A stretch of DNA of 64,000 nt from Zingiber officinale. Lineage: Eukaryota > Streptophyta > Magnoliopsida > Zingiberales > Zingiberaceae. The notes under the pieces are model-generated. The model saw only the letters and a program-made list of their open reading frames with translations, was not told where the DNA came from and searched no databases. Within the stretch, counting starts at the first letter, position 1. Each line of letters starts with the position of its first letter. This document shows, piece after piece, positions 45,323-57,116 of this stretch. The stretch lies in NCBI RefSeq assembly GCF_018446385.1, contig NC_056000.1:33827511-33891510 (forward strand), written 5' to 3'. Made by a program: the position numbers and the translations under genes.

Positions 45323-47920
45323 TATAAATACCCTTTCCCTTCCATTTTAATGAACTTTTCATTTTCCTTCCTCTTTTTGATACCAGCTGTGCTTTACCCC
45401 TTGTGTTTCGTGCTTACACCATCTCATGGATTCCCCTGCGCCTACCTATGCTCTCGGAGTGTCAACCTTCACCGGCGTGGACCTGGAAGACCTTCGCTTC
45501 TCATACAAGATTCGTGTGGCCATGCACATCATCATACCCTTTGAGATCCACCGGGTTTCTTCACTTTCGGTAGGTACGCGACTTTCTTCAAGGAGTAGGT
45601 TGTTGCTGACCCCCGCTTCCCCATTCACCATTTCTTCTCCCAAGTGAGTTGATACTTCCGTATCCCTCTCTGCCAACTTACCCCTAATTCAATGAGGATT
45701 TTGTCCAGATTCGTCTTCCTCTGCGAAGTGTGCGACATACCCTAGACTCCTCGCTTATTTCACTGTTTCTTTACCCCTCGCTGTCACAGTGAGAGTCTTT
45801 TCTGTTTCCAAGCCCGTACTTGAACAACCTTTTTTGTTCCTCTCCCATCCTCAGACTCAAAGTGGAAAGAAAAATATTTCTTCCTGAGTTTTCCCCTAGC
45901 CGTAGAATGACCTACTCAGTGGCGCTCAGCTCTACTCTGGCACCACCTCTAGGGGATTTTCAGACAGATCCCGACTTTACAGAGGTCTCTGCACAACTAG
46001 GATGCTGGCTCTTGGACCTGCTCAGACTGCTGTCAGAGGACGTACTGTTTCTATTCAGGTTGAGCCACACCCCTTCAGAGCTACCACATTTCTTTGGTAC
46101 GACTTGCCCTACCTTGACTGACCTTCGTTTCCCTATTCTGATTTTGATGCTCTTCTTGTAGCCGACACTTTGGCCCGGGCATCCCCGATCAGGCCTCTTC
46201 CCTTGAGTGATATAAAAAATACAACGTCAGGGACGCATAATATTGGATAGGAGGGGTCTATTGCACCTTGCTCCCCTTCCCTTAGGGGCAACCGCCTCAA
46301 CTGCTCCTCGGTCGGCCGCTCGAGCAACCCCGCGCATTGACTTCGCTCTTGAGTCCTCAAGACACGCTCTGCCCATTCCTCCTGCTCATCGGCCCCAAAC
46401 TTCATCAGAGGAGTCGGATTCAGATGAGCACTTTCACGATGGACCAGACACCAACCTATGGGACCAGGCCTGTCCCCCGAGGTCCCGACTGTTGCTTTGT
46501 CATCCCTACCAGCCTCTACATCCGTTCCAGATCAACAACCCCTGAGCGATCCTATTAGGCCGTCTCGAACCAGGGCTGAAGCTGAACGAGGGAAGGCCCC
46601 GGCTGTTAAAGAAGAAATTGACCAAGGGCGGCAACATAAATTTAGCATCCTGGCCAGACCTTCTCCTCGACCGGTCGCGTCTTCTCAACCTATCTACCCC
46701 CTCTCCGTCGGGCCCTTCTGTTCAACCAGGGTCTGCTTCTACCTCGACTGGTCCATCTCCTCTAACAAGATCTGCTTTCCCCTCACCAAATTGATCTACT
46801 CAACCAAGGTCCACTTCTACCCAGCCTAGCCCGAGCAGGACTGCCCCAGACTCTTCTCGGCCTCGGTATCTCTGCTACCGCGCCACTCTGCCCACAGAAT
46901 GGGGATTACGTCGCTCTCCTGCTGCTATTGCTCACAATGTCCTGTTGCTGGGTCACTTAGCATCTCAGTGGGAGCACACCATGCAGACGATGGATACCCA
47001 CACTCTGCCTGGCCTGGTGGACTCATCCACTAAAACTGCTACTAGGTTAAGCTTCCACTCTCTTTTGCGGTTATGCTCCTCCTACTTTGTCTTTCTACTC
47101 TCACTTCTACATGATTATGAACAGATGTTTGGCCAGCCACTCCGCTTAAATCAAATAATTCTGCACATATACCGACTTAATAAGATCTTAAAGGATCAAA
47201 TTGCATAGATAGAGTCTCAAATCTCCGACCCTGATGCAGTTGTGTCCGGACTTAGAGCGGAAGTGGCAGCCTTGAAGAAAGCAAGTGCCTCCCAGGAACA
47301 GACCTTGGTAGAGGCCCAGTTAGAGATCAACCATCTTCGAGATGACAAGGGCAAGCTTGAAGCTCTCTTGCAAAAGTCTGAGGCTAAATGTCAAGGGACT
47401 CAATCAGAACTAACTCAGCGATTTGCAGCTCTAGAGGACTTCAAGCTTACACACAAGCAGGAGATGGAGCATATGGCCCAGGAGTTGAGTTCCCGGGACT
47501 TGCTTATTATGGACCAGAGGCGGGATCTGAAGTCCCAAGAAATAGAGCTGGGTTCTTTGCAGGCAGAGCTGTCTCAGGCTCAGTCTTCTTTATTGAGCTC
47601 TGTTAGTGCCCTAGAGACCTATAAAGCTGGGAGAGCAACCGCTTACAAGCGAGCCGAGAGGAATATTTACGCTCCCCGAGTTTGGCTCATAGGTGGGGGA
47701 TCGCTTTGTCACATCCGTGGCCTATGGGGTGGTGGGGGCACTTTAACAACTGAAGGAGAAAGGGTATCTGCCTTCTGTCCCTTCTGAAGATTTTTTGGAT
47801 CATCATCGCATCCTTAGAGAGATGTCCGATGATGTATTCGTAGAATTCAAAGAACTTATGTATGAATTGTATGCACATTTTATTGTACTCTACTTTTTAG
47901 ATGTTACATATTCTCCTTAG
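45323..47920 (+). pseudogene. Antisense ORF unit B of the Tat-type element, paralogous to unit A
   Basis: Starts with a strong TATA box (TATAAATA, 45323-45330) and an ATG at 45426. After a frameshift near 45590 the PF04195-like block continues (FFKE.VVADPRFPIHHFFSQ, then FVFLCEVCDIP), followed by a Ser/Pro-rich linker, a long coiled coil (47242-47640: LRAEVAALKKASASQEQTL onward) and the closing motif VGAL-stop-QLKEKGYL with DFLDHHRIL. The domain order and end motif are the same as in unit A, so the two are diverged tandem copies. Stops and frameshifts make it non-functional in this copy. Confidence 0.7.
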
Positions 47921-48198
47921 TCTTGACTCAGTGGGGCCTGAGCTGCTTGGGCCTAAGCGCGGGATCCTGATCTGGTCTTAAAAAGATTCATGAGTGTTCT
48001 GAACCAAGGTATCCCGACCTGGCATTTCACACCCGATCGGTCATATCTCCCCTCTCTAAAGTCTTGCAGAGTATACACTTAAGTACGATAGGGCTGAAGG
48101 TAGTTAGCACTCCAGGGACGGTCTAACTTCCTACCTTGAGCGTCTTGCAGATAGTAGGCGCCTGACGCTAACCTTTTAACAACTTTGTAAAGACCATC
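47921..48198. other. Spacer between antisense unit B and the integrase end
   Basis: Non-coding on both strands as far as I can see. The two oppositely directed gene sets converge here. Confidence 0.4.
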
Positions 48199-49259
48199 TC
48201 ACTGAAGTGCCAATTTGATTACCTCCCCCATGGGCTTTGTCCTCTTCCACACTAAGTCTCCCTCTCCGAAGAACCGGGGAATCACTCTTCTATCATAGTT
48301 TTGGCGTATCCTTTGCCGATATACTGTTAAGTGGGCAGTCATTCGTTCATGAACTTCACTGATCAAATCTAGGTCTAAAAGTCGTCGCTTGGTATTTCCT
48401 TCGTATAGCAGTCTTCTCACTGAGGCACCCCGACCTCTATGGGCACCACAACCTCACTGTCGCAAGCCAGGTGAAATAGGGTGAGTTCTGTACTTTCTCG
48501 GGGAGTCGTGCGGTAGGCTCAGAGGATGTTGGGCAGCTCCTCTACCCAATCACCTCCAACATGATCCATCTTGACTTTCAACCCCCGAACTATCTCCCTA
48601 TTGGTAACCTCGGTCTGCCCATTGCTCTGAGGGTAAGCCATGGATGTGAAGACTTGAGTTATGCCAAATCCTTGACACCATGCCTGGATCTTGCGGCCCT
48701 AGAATTATCTTCCATTATTTAAAACTAACTTGTGCAGTATTTTAAATCGGTAGAGGATGTTTCTCAATAAGAATTGGATAATATCTCTTTTAGTAATCCT
48801 GGCCAGGGTTTCTGCTTCCACCCATTTAGAAAAGTAGTTTTCTGCTACGAGCAAGAATCTCTTCTGACCTGGCGCCATCGAGAACGGTCCTACAATATCC
48901 ATGCCCAATTGGTCAAAGGGGCATGAGACTATTGAGATTTTCAGTATATCGGTCAACCGATGGGTCAGGTTCTGATGCTTTTGGCAGGATAAGCAAGTGT
49001 TCACCAGTCTTTGAGCATCCTTCTGCAGAGTGGGCTAGAAATACTCGACAAGTAATACTTTTCGGGCCAGCGTCCTTCCTCCTGCATGGTTACCGCAACA
49101 TCCCTGATGTACTTCCTGCAAAGCATACTCCGTCTCTTCTATTCCTAAGCATTTGAGTAGCGGTCTGGAGAATGCTCGCTTGTATAGCTGATCCCCGATC
49201 AGGGTATACATATAAGCTCTTTTCCTGATCAACTTGGCCTCTTCCGGATTAGCAAGCAA
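48199..49259 (-). pseudogene. Integrase region of the Tat-type element
   Basis: Zinc-binding part with VHQGCCGNHAGG and CLSCQKH (HHCC type, 49035-49259 and 48705-49004). The catalytic core has LGMDIVGPF (first Asp present), LVLNNGR where DNGR is expected (second Asp replaced by Asn), and SNGQTEVTNREI (Glu present). The C-terminal part (48199-48420) has GDLVWKR. Stops separate the pieces, and no chromodomain is seen, as expected for Tat. Confidence 0.85.
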
Positions 49260-49493
49260 GACACCCTACTGAAGATAAATGATCATTGGGGCCCTCCAAT
49301 CGATTAACTCATCTATATTATTCTGCAGGTCTATCTGAGCTATTAGGTAGGTCTAGGCTATTGACTTGTCCAGTACCCAAGTGGTCAAAGAGCTGACCAT
49401 TTTAGTTAATTCATTAGCTCTTTAATTACCTACTCGGGGGATCTTAGTCACCTTGATCTCTTTGAAATCTTCTTTCATCCTCTCATATGCCTC

Positions 49494-50117
49494 TTAGTAT
49501 ACTTGCAGCTTGTCACTGTTAACTTTGAAGTTGCCTGCTACTTGCTGAGCTACAAGCTGAGAGTCTGAATAAACAATCGCCCGAGCGCCTTCGACATGCC
49601 GAGCTTCTTGCAGTCCTACTAATAATGCTTCGTACTCCGCCTCATTATTCGTGGCTCTGAAACTTAACCTAACAGACAACTGTAGGACGTCTTCTTGAGG
49701 GGATATCAGGAGGATCCCCACTCCGCTTCCTTGTTGGGTAGATAACCTATCTACATAGATCTTCCAAGTTTCTTCAGAGTTAGGTTGATGAACGTCCGTT
49801 AAGATATCTACTAGAGCTTGTGCTTTAATTGCCATTTGGGGCAGGTACCGTATGTCATATTCTCTCAACTCCGTAGCCCATTTGGTGAGGCGTCCTGCTA
49901 CTTCCACATTAGTGAGAGCCTTTCCCATGGCGCTGTTAGTCAAGACTGTGATGGGGTGTGCTAGGAAATAGGGTCTTAAGCGGCTAGCCATGAATACCAA
50001 TCCGTAGACTAATTTTTCTAGGGTTGTGTATCGGGACTCGACCCCCTTTAATAAATGTCTAAAGAAGTACACTGGTCGTTGTACATCGTCCTGCTCTTTT
50101 ACCAACACCGCCCCCAT
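49494..50117 (-). pseudogene. RNase H plus archaeal-type RNase H of the Tat-type element
   Basis: First part: the retroelement RNase H (GAVLVKEQDDVQRPVYF, YTTLEKL, TDVHQPNSEE as linker). Second part: an additional RNase H domain (WKIYVDRLST, NNEAEYEALLVGLQEA, VYSDSQLVAQQVAG), diagnostic of the Tat lineage. Of its active residues the Asp in YVD, the Glu in NEAEYEAL and the Asp in YSDSQL are present. Confidence 0.85.
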
Positions 50118-50255
50118 GACTTTAGGGGTGACTGACTGATAAACCCAGAGTGACTCTCCAACAGTAGGCTTGAACAGCGAGGGTAAGGTCTCCAGATGCT
50201 TCTTTAATTCCTCGAAGGCCTGGCTGCATTCTTCATCCCATTGAAACTTGGCTGC

Positions 50256-51339
50256 TCACCTAAGTACTTTGAAGAAGGGTAGGGCTTTATCCGTAGACTG
50301 GGATATGAATCGGGACAGTGCAGTTATTCGACCCACCAAATTTTTAGCTTCCTTCAGATTCTGAGGCACCTTCATATCTTGAAGTACCCGGACCTTCTCC
50401 AGATTAGCTTCAATCCCTCGCTCAATAATAAGGTATCCCAAGAAATTCCCCCCTCAAGCCCCAAACAAGCATTTCAAGGGATTCAACTTCAGCCCATACT
50501 ATCGTAGTGTGTCGTAGGTTTTTTCTACGTCGGTAATCAAATTTATGGCCAAAGTGGATTTGATGAGGATGTCATCCACATAGACCTCCATATTCCACCT
50601 TATTTGCTCTTGGAAGATCTTATCCATCTTCCTTTGGTAGGTAGCTCCATCATTCATCAATCCAAAAGGCATGACGGTATAACATAAGGTACCATCTGTC
50701 GTGATGAAGCTAACCTTCTCCTGATCTTCTTGCGCCAAAGGAATCTGGTGGTATCCTTGATAACCATCAAACATGTAAATCCTTTCACAGCTTGAGGTCG
50801 AGTCCACCATCTGATCAATTCTGGGCAGCGGGTAGCAGTCCTTAGGGCTGACACAGTTGAGGTCCCGGAAGTCGATGCAGACTCTCACTTATTGTTGGGT
50901 TTAGCTACCAGGACCACATTAGAGTGCCAAGACGGGAATTGTACCTCTCTAATATGACATGCTTTCCTGAGCTGATCCATCTCAGCTCGGATGGTCTTAT
51001 TTTACTCGGCCGAGAAGTTCCTCTTCTTCTGCTTGACTGGTCATGTATTAGGCAGAAGGTGCAATCTGTGCTCAGCCACCTCGAGCTTGACCCCCCAGGC
51101 AACTCTTCGGGTGACCAAGCGAAGACATTCTTGTTACGAGTCAAGCATTGGACCAGGTCCATCTTGACTTCGATAGGCAGGTCGCTTGATATGCGGGAGA
51201 TGCTCTCCGGGTGTTCAGGATAGAGCTGAACCTCCTCCCAAGGGATGGACTCCTCTGCTATAGGCAAAAACTCCTCTTGAATGATGTGGATCCTGCCATC
51301 CTGGGTTCGTTGAGCCTTGCGAGCCTCCACCTTCACCAT
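50256..51339 (-). pseudogene. Reverse transcriptase region of the Tat-type element
   Basis: 51339-51080 has the linker and N-terminal part (KNKNVFAWSPEELPG). 50888-50499 has the palm with VCIDFRDLNCVSPKDCYPLP, HQIPLAQEDQEKVSFIT, VMPFGLMNDGATYQR and the catalytic YVDDILIKS. 50441-50256 has the thumb side (VGRITALSRFISQS). Breaks near 51080, 50890 and 50490 interrupt the frame. Confidence 0.9.
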
Positions 51340-51518
51340 GTCAATGTAACACCTACGAGAGACCAGTTGCTCACCTTTAACTTCCTGACCTGATTTCCCA
51401 CATGGAATTTGATATTCTGATGAAAAGTGGAGACTGCTGCCCGGAACTTGTGCAGTGCCGGTCTCCCTATGATGACATTGTATGAGGACGGTGAATCCAC
51501 CACTATGAAGGTGCTCCT

Positions 51519-52025
51519 CTACATCCTCACCAAGGGCTCACTACCCAAAGATATGGCTAGCTTGATTTGGCCCATGGGTCGCACTTCATTGCCGGTGAAG
51601 CCATACAATGAAGTAGCCACCGGCTGGAGTTCACTGGCGTCGATTTGCATGCTCTCAAAAGCACTCTTGAATAGCACGTTCACAGAGCTTCCGGTATCCA
51701 CAAAAACTTTGGCCACGTGACTGTTGGCGATGACCACCTTGATTATCAGGGTATCGTCATGAGGGAGCTCCAGCCCCTCCAGGTCTTGTGGCCCAAAGTT
51801 GATGATGGGCTCTGCAGCTTGCTCCCTGCTGCATCCGACAGCGTGTATCTCCAGGCGCCACTCGTGAGACTTCCGAGCCCTAGCGGAGTCTCCATCTGTG
51901 AGACCTCCTGAGATTATACCGATCTTGCGAATGACCACGTTTCCCCTGTTCTTCTCTTCCCGGGTTTCCCCTGGCTCCTGGTTGTGGTCGTGCTGCTGAT
52001 TTCCTTGCCCCACATTGTCGGGCAA
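51519..52025 (-). pseudogene. Aspartic protease region of the Tat-type element
   Basis: The active-site motif VFVDTGSSVNVLFKSAF is intact, followed by LYGFTGNEVRPMGQIKL. It is preceded by the typical linker. It would process the Gag-Pol polyprotein. The frame is open for about 168 residues. Confidence 0.85.
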
Positions 52026-52055
52026 GGGTCTACCAGACTGACCTACTATGGGTTG

Positions 52056-53280
52056 TTAGCTGGCCAACATCCTCTGCTGAGTCCTGGACGCGATCTCAGG
52101 TGGAGGTAGGCCCAACTCAGCTGTGCCCCGACAGTCTTGGGTGAACTGGAAGCAATCACTTATGGTATGGGTGTCCGACCGGTGGTAAGTGCAGTAACGC
52201 ATCCCCCACTGCTCGGGCCTTGGGGCATGGACAACTACCATACGTTGGGTCGGCCTAGGATCCTGACCGGGAGGGAAGGGCGGTCGGGCATCTCGGGTGC
52301 AAGGAAGAGGCTGAGCTGGTGGTTGAGGTGACCTCTTCTATGGTTTGTTGGCGGGAGTAGACGCCTTGTCTGCCCTCCGCCGAGCCGACTGAGCCTCTTC
52401 TACATTAATATAGCTGGCGACATTCTCGAGCATCTCATCGAAGTTCTTCACGGGGTCTCGGATGAGATCTTGGAAGAACTCCCCCTCTACTTGTCCATGA
52501 GAGAAGATGCTCATCAGTATTTCCGAGGTAGCGGATGGGACGTCTTGGGCCATGTGGTTGAAGCGCTTGATGTAGCTCCTCAAGGGCTCGACCGAACCTT
52601 GCTTGAGGGTGAAGAGACAGTGGTCAGTTTTCTGGTACTTCCTGCTGCTGGCGAAGTGATGCAGGACGACAGTTTTGAAATCATGGAAGCAGATGATGGA
52701 CCCGTGCGGCAATCCATCGAACCATTTCTGTGCCGAGCTAAATAAAGTATTCAAGAACACTCGGCACTTAATAGCATCACTGTATTAATGCAACATCATA
52801 GCATTCTGGAACTTGCGGAGATAATCTTCCGGATCCTTGCTGTCATCATATTCTCCGATGGCCGAGGGCTTATACCCCTTCGGTAGCTTCTCCTCTAGTA
52901 CCCTTAGTGAGAAGGACACTTGTTCATCAGGCTCTCCCCGAGGCTCCTCCCTAAGGACTATGACCTTCCCCTTCTTTTAGTCCCTGGGCGGGGAGCTTTC
53001 CGCCATAGAGGCTTGTGGTTGTTCCTTCTTATTATAACAATCAGGGCCCTTGTGGTAATATTCTGGGTTAGGTTCCTGATAGAAGGTCGGGGGAACTCCT
53101 TGGGTTATTTTCTCTTTGACCCCCTATTTGAGACATGAGTGGGTCTTTGGAAACGGCAGACATTTTGTATGGTCGCGAAGCAGTGATCTGTTTTTCAGAA
53201 GTCGCTCGTCTCTTGGCCTCTTTGAACATCTTGTATTCTCCTGTTGTCATGGTCACGTTGATTCGTCCGGTGTCCTCCAT
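52056..53280 (-). pseudogene. Gag of the Tat-type element (Retrotrans_gag plus Cys/His motif)
   Basis: Starts near 53280 (MEDTGRINVTMTTGEYKMF). The Retrotrans_gag core is 52338-52920, with PEDYLRKFQNAMMLH, an in-frame TAA at about 52785, then AQKWFDGLP and RSYIKRFNHMAQDV. A knuckle-like YCTYHRSDTHTISDC lies at 52056-52241. At least two further frame breaks are present. Confidence 0.8.
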
Positions 53281-53329
53281 CTTCACGCTCCAGAATAGGT
53301 GAAGAAAATTCTCACAAACGGTGCCAAAT

Positions 53330-54306
53330 TGATTCTGTCCGGAATCTGAGTCAGATGAAGGCCGGGTAGCTATTGCTGGCATTGACGGAGGGGCGACTGA
53401 GACACTTTTCTCGTATACGCTTCCAAAAATGGACTCCCACGTGGTGCTGATGGACGACGACGACTGAGACGATGGTACCTGAGCTCTGCGCACACTCAGA
53501 CAAGCACACGGGCATTAGAGGCCAAAAACTAGGAAAAAAGTCCCCGGAGTAGGCCCTCCGACGCTTAAGTCAGGTACTTTTTCCACAGAAGAACAGTGTA
53601 CGAAGGAGAAAGAAAGTAGAAGACAAGTGCGAATGTATGAGAGAGCGTACCTGCGCAAGGGAGAGGACCTCCCTTTTTATATGACATTGTGTACCTCTGG
53701 AGGCTGACCGACGTCAGAGAATGTTGGGTGTCAGGTCTTGTCGGGTGATGGAGGACACGTGGCATCCTCCTGTAGGCTGAAGGAAACTTCCATTCGCAGA
53801 TGACCGCAGACCGTTGGAATATTCCTTGACACGCAATAGTTATTTTCTGACAGGCGGTTACGATTCCCTGACCTTGTTGTCCTGTAGCGCCTTCTGTCCC
53901 GACCGGGTATGAACAGGGCAGCTCGGGATGATCAGTTGGGTATAATACCTGGCCCGGACCCTAAGAGGGCGGGAGCTGTGGAGAGATCGTCTAAGAGTCG
54001 ATCGGGAGTTGACTGACCGAGAGTTAGCTTACTGATAGAACTAGGCCTAAATACAGCCAGGCCGTGAGGCCTCAACCAGTCAGATATCACCCCGACTGCC
54101 TACCAGGTTTTAGACCTGGGTATCTCAGATCTGGAGTCCTGGTCTGTGAGAAACTGACCGGGAATCAAGTTGCTGACATCGTCACACGGTCCTAATTCCT
54201 CTTTCCATACTTGTTGATTGCCTCATCCCCTTAACTTCTGACTGCCACGCCCTCTTGACTTCTGACTGCTCAAATTTATCGAACCCTATCATTATACACT
54301 GTATCA
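53330..54306 (-). repeat. 5' LTR of the Tat-type element
   Basis: 977 bp, the partner of 39092-40059. The minus-strand TATA box is near 53681-53666. The PBS abuts its left edge (plus coordinates). The W-box-like 24-bp repeats are reduced to about two units near 54230-54265. Confidence 0.85.
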
Positions 54307-54652
54307 ATAGATAAATTTGCATGTAAAAAAAAACAAAAGTGTGGTTTAAATTTTTTTTAATATCCTTATTACAATGTAATAAGTGCTTGTCTATGTCATA
54401 AGTGTAAAAAAACAAAAGTGCGTTTTAATTTTTTTTAATATCCTTATTACATACTTGTATAACAATTATAATATATAGCACTAGTTATTATATATTAAAA
54501 AAAATATTCTTTTTTAAGTTTAACTTAATAAAAATAATATATATTATATTTAATAGTTACTTTAATAATATGTCAATTGAAATAAAAGTATTTTTAAAAT
54601 AATAAATATATTAAACACCTTTTTTATTATTGTTTTTTAAAAACATCCATTC
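54307..54652. other. AT-rich flank with a roughly 79-bp tandem duplication
   Basis: 54327-54460 contains two copies of a segment with AAAACAAAAGTG and TTTTTTTTAATATCCTTATT. No gene seen. Confidence 0.5.
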
Positions 54653-54949
54653 AACTCCGCCCATGATGACCAGTCATGATCGGTCCCAAGCCCGGATAAA
54701 GGAGGAGGGTTGCGTTAGGTTGTCAGCCAGCGTCAAACTATGACAAATATTTCCTGAATGAATCCATTAAACTATTGTGCTAATGCTAGGTTGTTCCCCG
54801 GAAGGAACGCGTTGCAGGATCCAACTGTAACGTCTCGGCAAGGACCGCTACATCTCCAGAACTCGGGTGTAGTGATAAATATGCAAGAGTTCGCGTTACA
54901 GGGTCCGACTGTAACGTCTTAGCAAGGACCACTACATCTCCATGAGAAC

Positions 54950-55799
54950 TTGGGTGTAGTGTTAAATAGGCAAGAGTTCTCACACCATAGGTTAGATAAG
55001 AACAAATATGATAGGAAAACTAATAATCTAAGATTTGGAACATGGAACATAGGAACTCTCACTGGTAAATTAATGGAGGTAGTAGATATGATGATTAGGA
55101 GAAAAATTAATATTTTATGTGTACAAGAGACAAAATGGACAGGTGAGAAGGCAAAGATGATAGAGAACTCGGGTTTTAAGTTCTGGTACACGGGAAATAG
55201 TAAAACAAGAAATGGAGTGGGTATTATTGTAGATAGTTTGTTAAAGGATGAAGTTGTAGGAGTAGTTAGAAAAGAGGATAGAATTATAATCCTTAAGATA
55301 ATAGTGACGAAAGAAACTATGAACGTAATTAGGGTATATGCACCACAAGTAGGATTAGATGAAGCTACCAAATTAAGGTTTTGGGAGGACTTAGATGAAA
55401 ATATTACAAAATATTCCACCAAATGAAAGGATTTTAATAGGAGGTGATCTAAATAGGCATGTCGGAGTAAAAAATGAGGAATATGAGAGAGTACATGTGA
55501 GTTATGGGTTTGGAACGAGGAATGAGGAAGGGAAAACTATATTAGATTTTGCGATAGCATATGACCTTATATTAGCTAATACATTTTTTAAGAAAAGAGA
55601 AGAACACTTAGTCACATTCAAAAGCGGGAATAATAGATCACAAATTGACTTTCTTATAGTTAGGAAGAAGGATAGAAAGATTTGTAAAGATTGCAAAGTC
55701 ATCCCTGGAGAAAACTTAACTACCCAACATAGGGTAGTAGTGTTGGATATACGCCTCAAACATAGTATCAATAGAAAGAAAAGACTTCAGGTGGAGTAA
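54950..55799 (+). pseudogene. RTE LINE endonuclease (EEP family) part
   Basis: 54950-55426 and 55395-55799 in overlapping frames, with one frameshift near 55410. Motifs of the exonuclease-endonuclease-phosphatase fold: FGTWNIGTLTGK, NILCVQETKW, GVGIIVD, IRVYAPQ, LIGGDLNRHVG, SQIDFLIVR and TQHRVVVLDI. The catalytic Asn, Glu, Asp, Asn and His positions are visible. It would nick the target DNA. Similar sequences are often annotated as craniofacial development protein 2-like. Confidence 0.85.
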
Positions 55800-56692
55800 C
55801 TGAAGCATTTCCAATAAAGATAGGGTTACATCAAGGATCAGCTCTAAGTCCCTATCTTTTTACATTAATTATGGATGAACTCACTGCACACATTCAAGAC
55901 ACAGTACCGTGGTGCATGTTGTTTGCAGATGATATTATTTTGGTAGATGAGACACGTGAAGGAGTAAATGCTAAGCTAGAATCTTGGAGGGAAACACTAG
56001 AAGGGAAAGGTTTTAAGCTTAGTAGATTAAAGACGGAATATATGGAATTTAAGTTTAACAATATTAGAAGTAATGAAACAATTGTTAAGATAGGAGAGGA
56101 CGAGTTGCCTGGAACCGAGAGATTTAAATATTTAGGATCATTTTTACAAAATGATGGAGGGATTGAGAGAGATGTCTTACATAGAATACAAGCAGGATGG
56201 GTGAAATGGAGGGGAGCGTCGAGTGTTTTATGTGACCGTAAAGTACCTCTTAAACTTAAAGGTAAGTTCTATAAAACCGCAGTTAGACCTGCTATGTTAT
56301 ATGGAGCTGAATGTTGGGCTATGACTCGAGCACATGAGCAGAAGATGAGAGTTGCAGAGATGAGGATGTTAAGGTGGATGTGTGGACATACGAGGATGGA
56401 CAAAATAAGAAATGAGAGCATTAGAGAGAAAGTAGGAGTTGCATCTATTGAGGAAAAACTCAGAGAGACACGTTTAAGATGGTATGGACATGTACTTAGA
56501 CGACCAATAAATGCTCCAGTTAGGCGATGTGAAACTATGATAAACATGCATATAAAACGAGGAAGAGGAAGACAAAAAAAGACTTGGTTAGCAACAATAA
56601 AACAAGATAAAATTTATTTAAATATAGATGATGATATAATAGGAGATAGAGTTCAATGGCGTAAAAGGATTCATACAGCCGACCCCACTTAG
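55800..56692 (+). pseudogene. RTE LINE reverse transcriptase, C-terminal part
   Basis: Begins right after the deletion with GVTEAFPIKIGLHQGSALSP. From the Met at 55871 it is open for 273 residues with the catalytic MLFADDIILVDE, FKYLGSFLQ, AMLYGAECWA, RMLRWMCGHTR and a terminal MDKIRN...RWYGHVLRRP region. The missing N-terminal palm means no polymerase activity in this copy. Confidence 0.88.
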
Positions 56693-56746
56693 TGGGAACA
56701 AGCTTGGTTGTTGTTGTTGTTGTTGTTGTAGTAAAAACATCCATTC

Positions 56747-57116
56747 TAATAATTAGAGATGCTTTTGATTTTTGCTAAATCATTCATTCATAAATGGACA
56801 ATCCGGCCGTTCTCATCCTTTGTATGATTCTCCGTTTAATTAATAAACATCTCTTATCAATTTACCTTTTCAATGCCCATCCTCAAGAATAAATTGAGAA
56901 TTAACACCAACAGTTGCACATGTGTTGTTTCATAACGAGTAAAACCCAATTCTTACAAAATGGACTCTGTGAATCATCTCAATTGTTCCAAGAAATTGAA
57001 AAAGGAAAAAAAGTTGTCAAGGATAGAGAATATAGTTAGTTAGTCCTTTGTTAGAAGCTGGAACACTCTTACGGAGTGTCAGATTCATCATGTGTGTATT
57101 GTGCTCACTGAAGAAA
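56747..57116. other. Intergenic DNA / probable 3' flank of the TIM14-like fragment
   Basis: AT-rich. No gene or repeat recognised. Confidence 0.4.

Larger units (their letters stand above)
39092..54306 (-). mobile_element. Full-length Ty3/gypsy retrotransposon of Tat type (15.2 kb), degenerate
   Basis: LTRs are 39092-40059 (3') and 53330-54306 (5'). The PBS lies just inside the 5' LTR (minus strand TTTGGCACCGTTTG, ending near 53316) and the PPT just inside the 3' LTR (40060-40076, G7 tract on the minus strand). The 5-bp flanks are ATAAA and ATAGA, a 4/5 target duplication. Order on the minus strand is gag, protease, RT, RNase H, a second (archaeal-type) RNase H and integrase, then an 8-kb 3' region with two plus-strand ORF units and tandem repeats. 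A second RNase H, a long 3' region and antisense ORFs are known Tat-lineage traits. Stops and frameshifts in every domain make it non-autonomous now. Confidence 0.88.
54653..56732 (+). mobile_element. RTE-type LINE with intact ends and internal deletion
   Basis: 2080 bp flanked by perfect 14-bp repeats (aaaaacatccattc, 54639-54652 and 56733-56746). It starts with a non-coding leader, carries an AP-like endonuclease, then jumps to the C-terminal part of the reverse transcriptase, and ends in a (TTG)n tail (56706-56729), the usual 3' end of plant RTE LINEs. The junction at about 55790 removes most of the RT fingers and palm. Confidence 0.9.
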
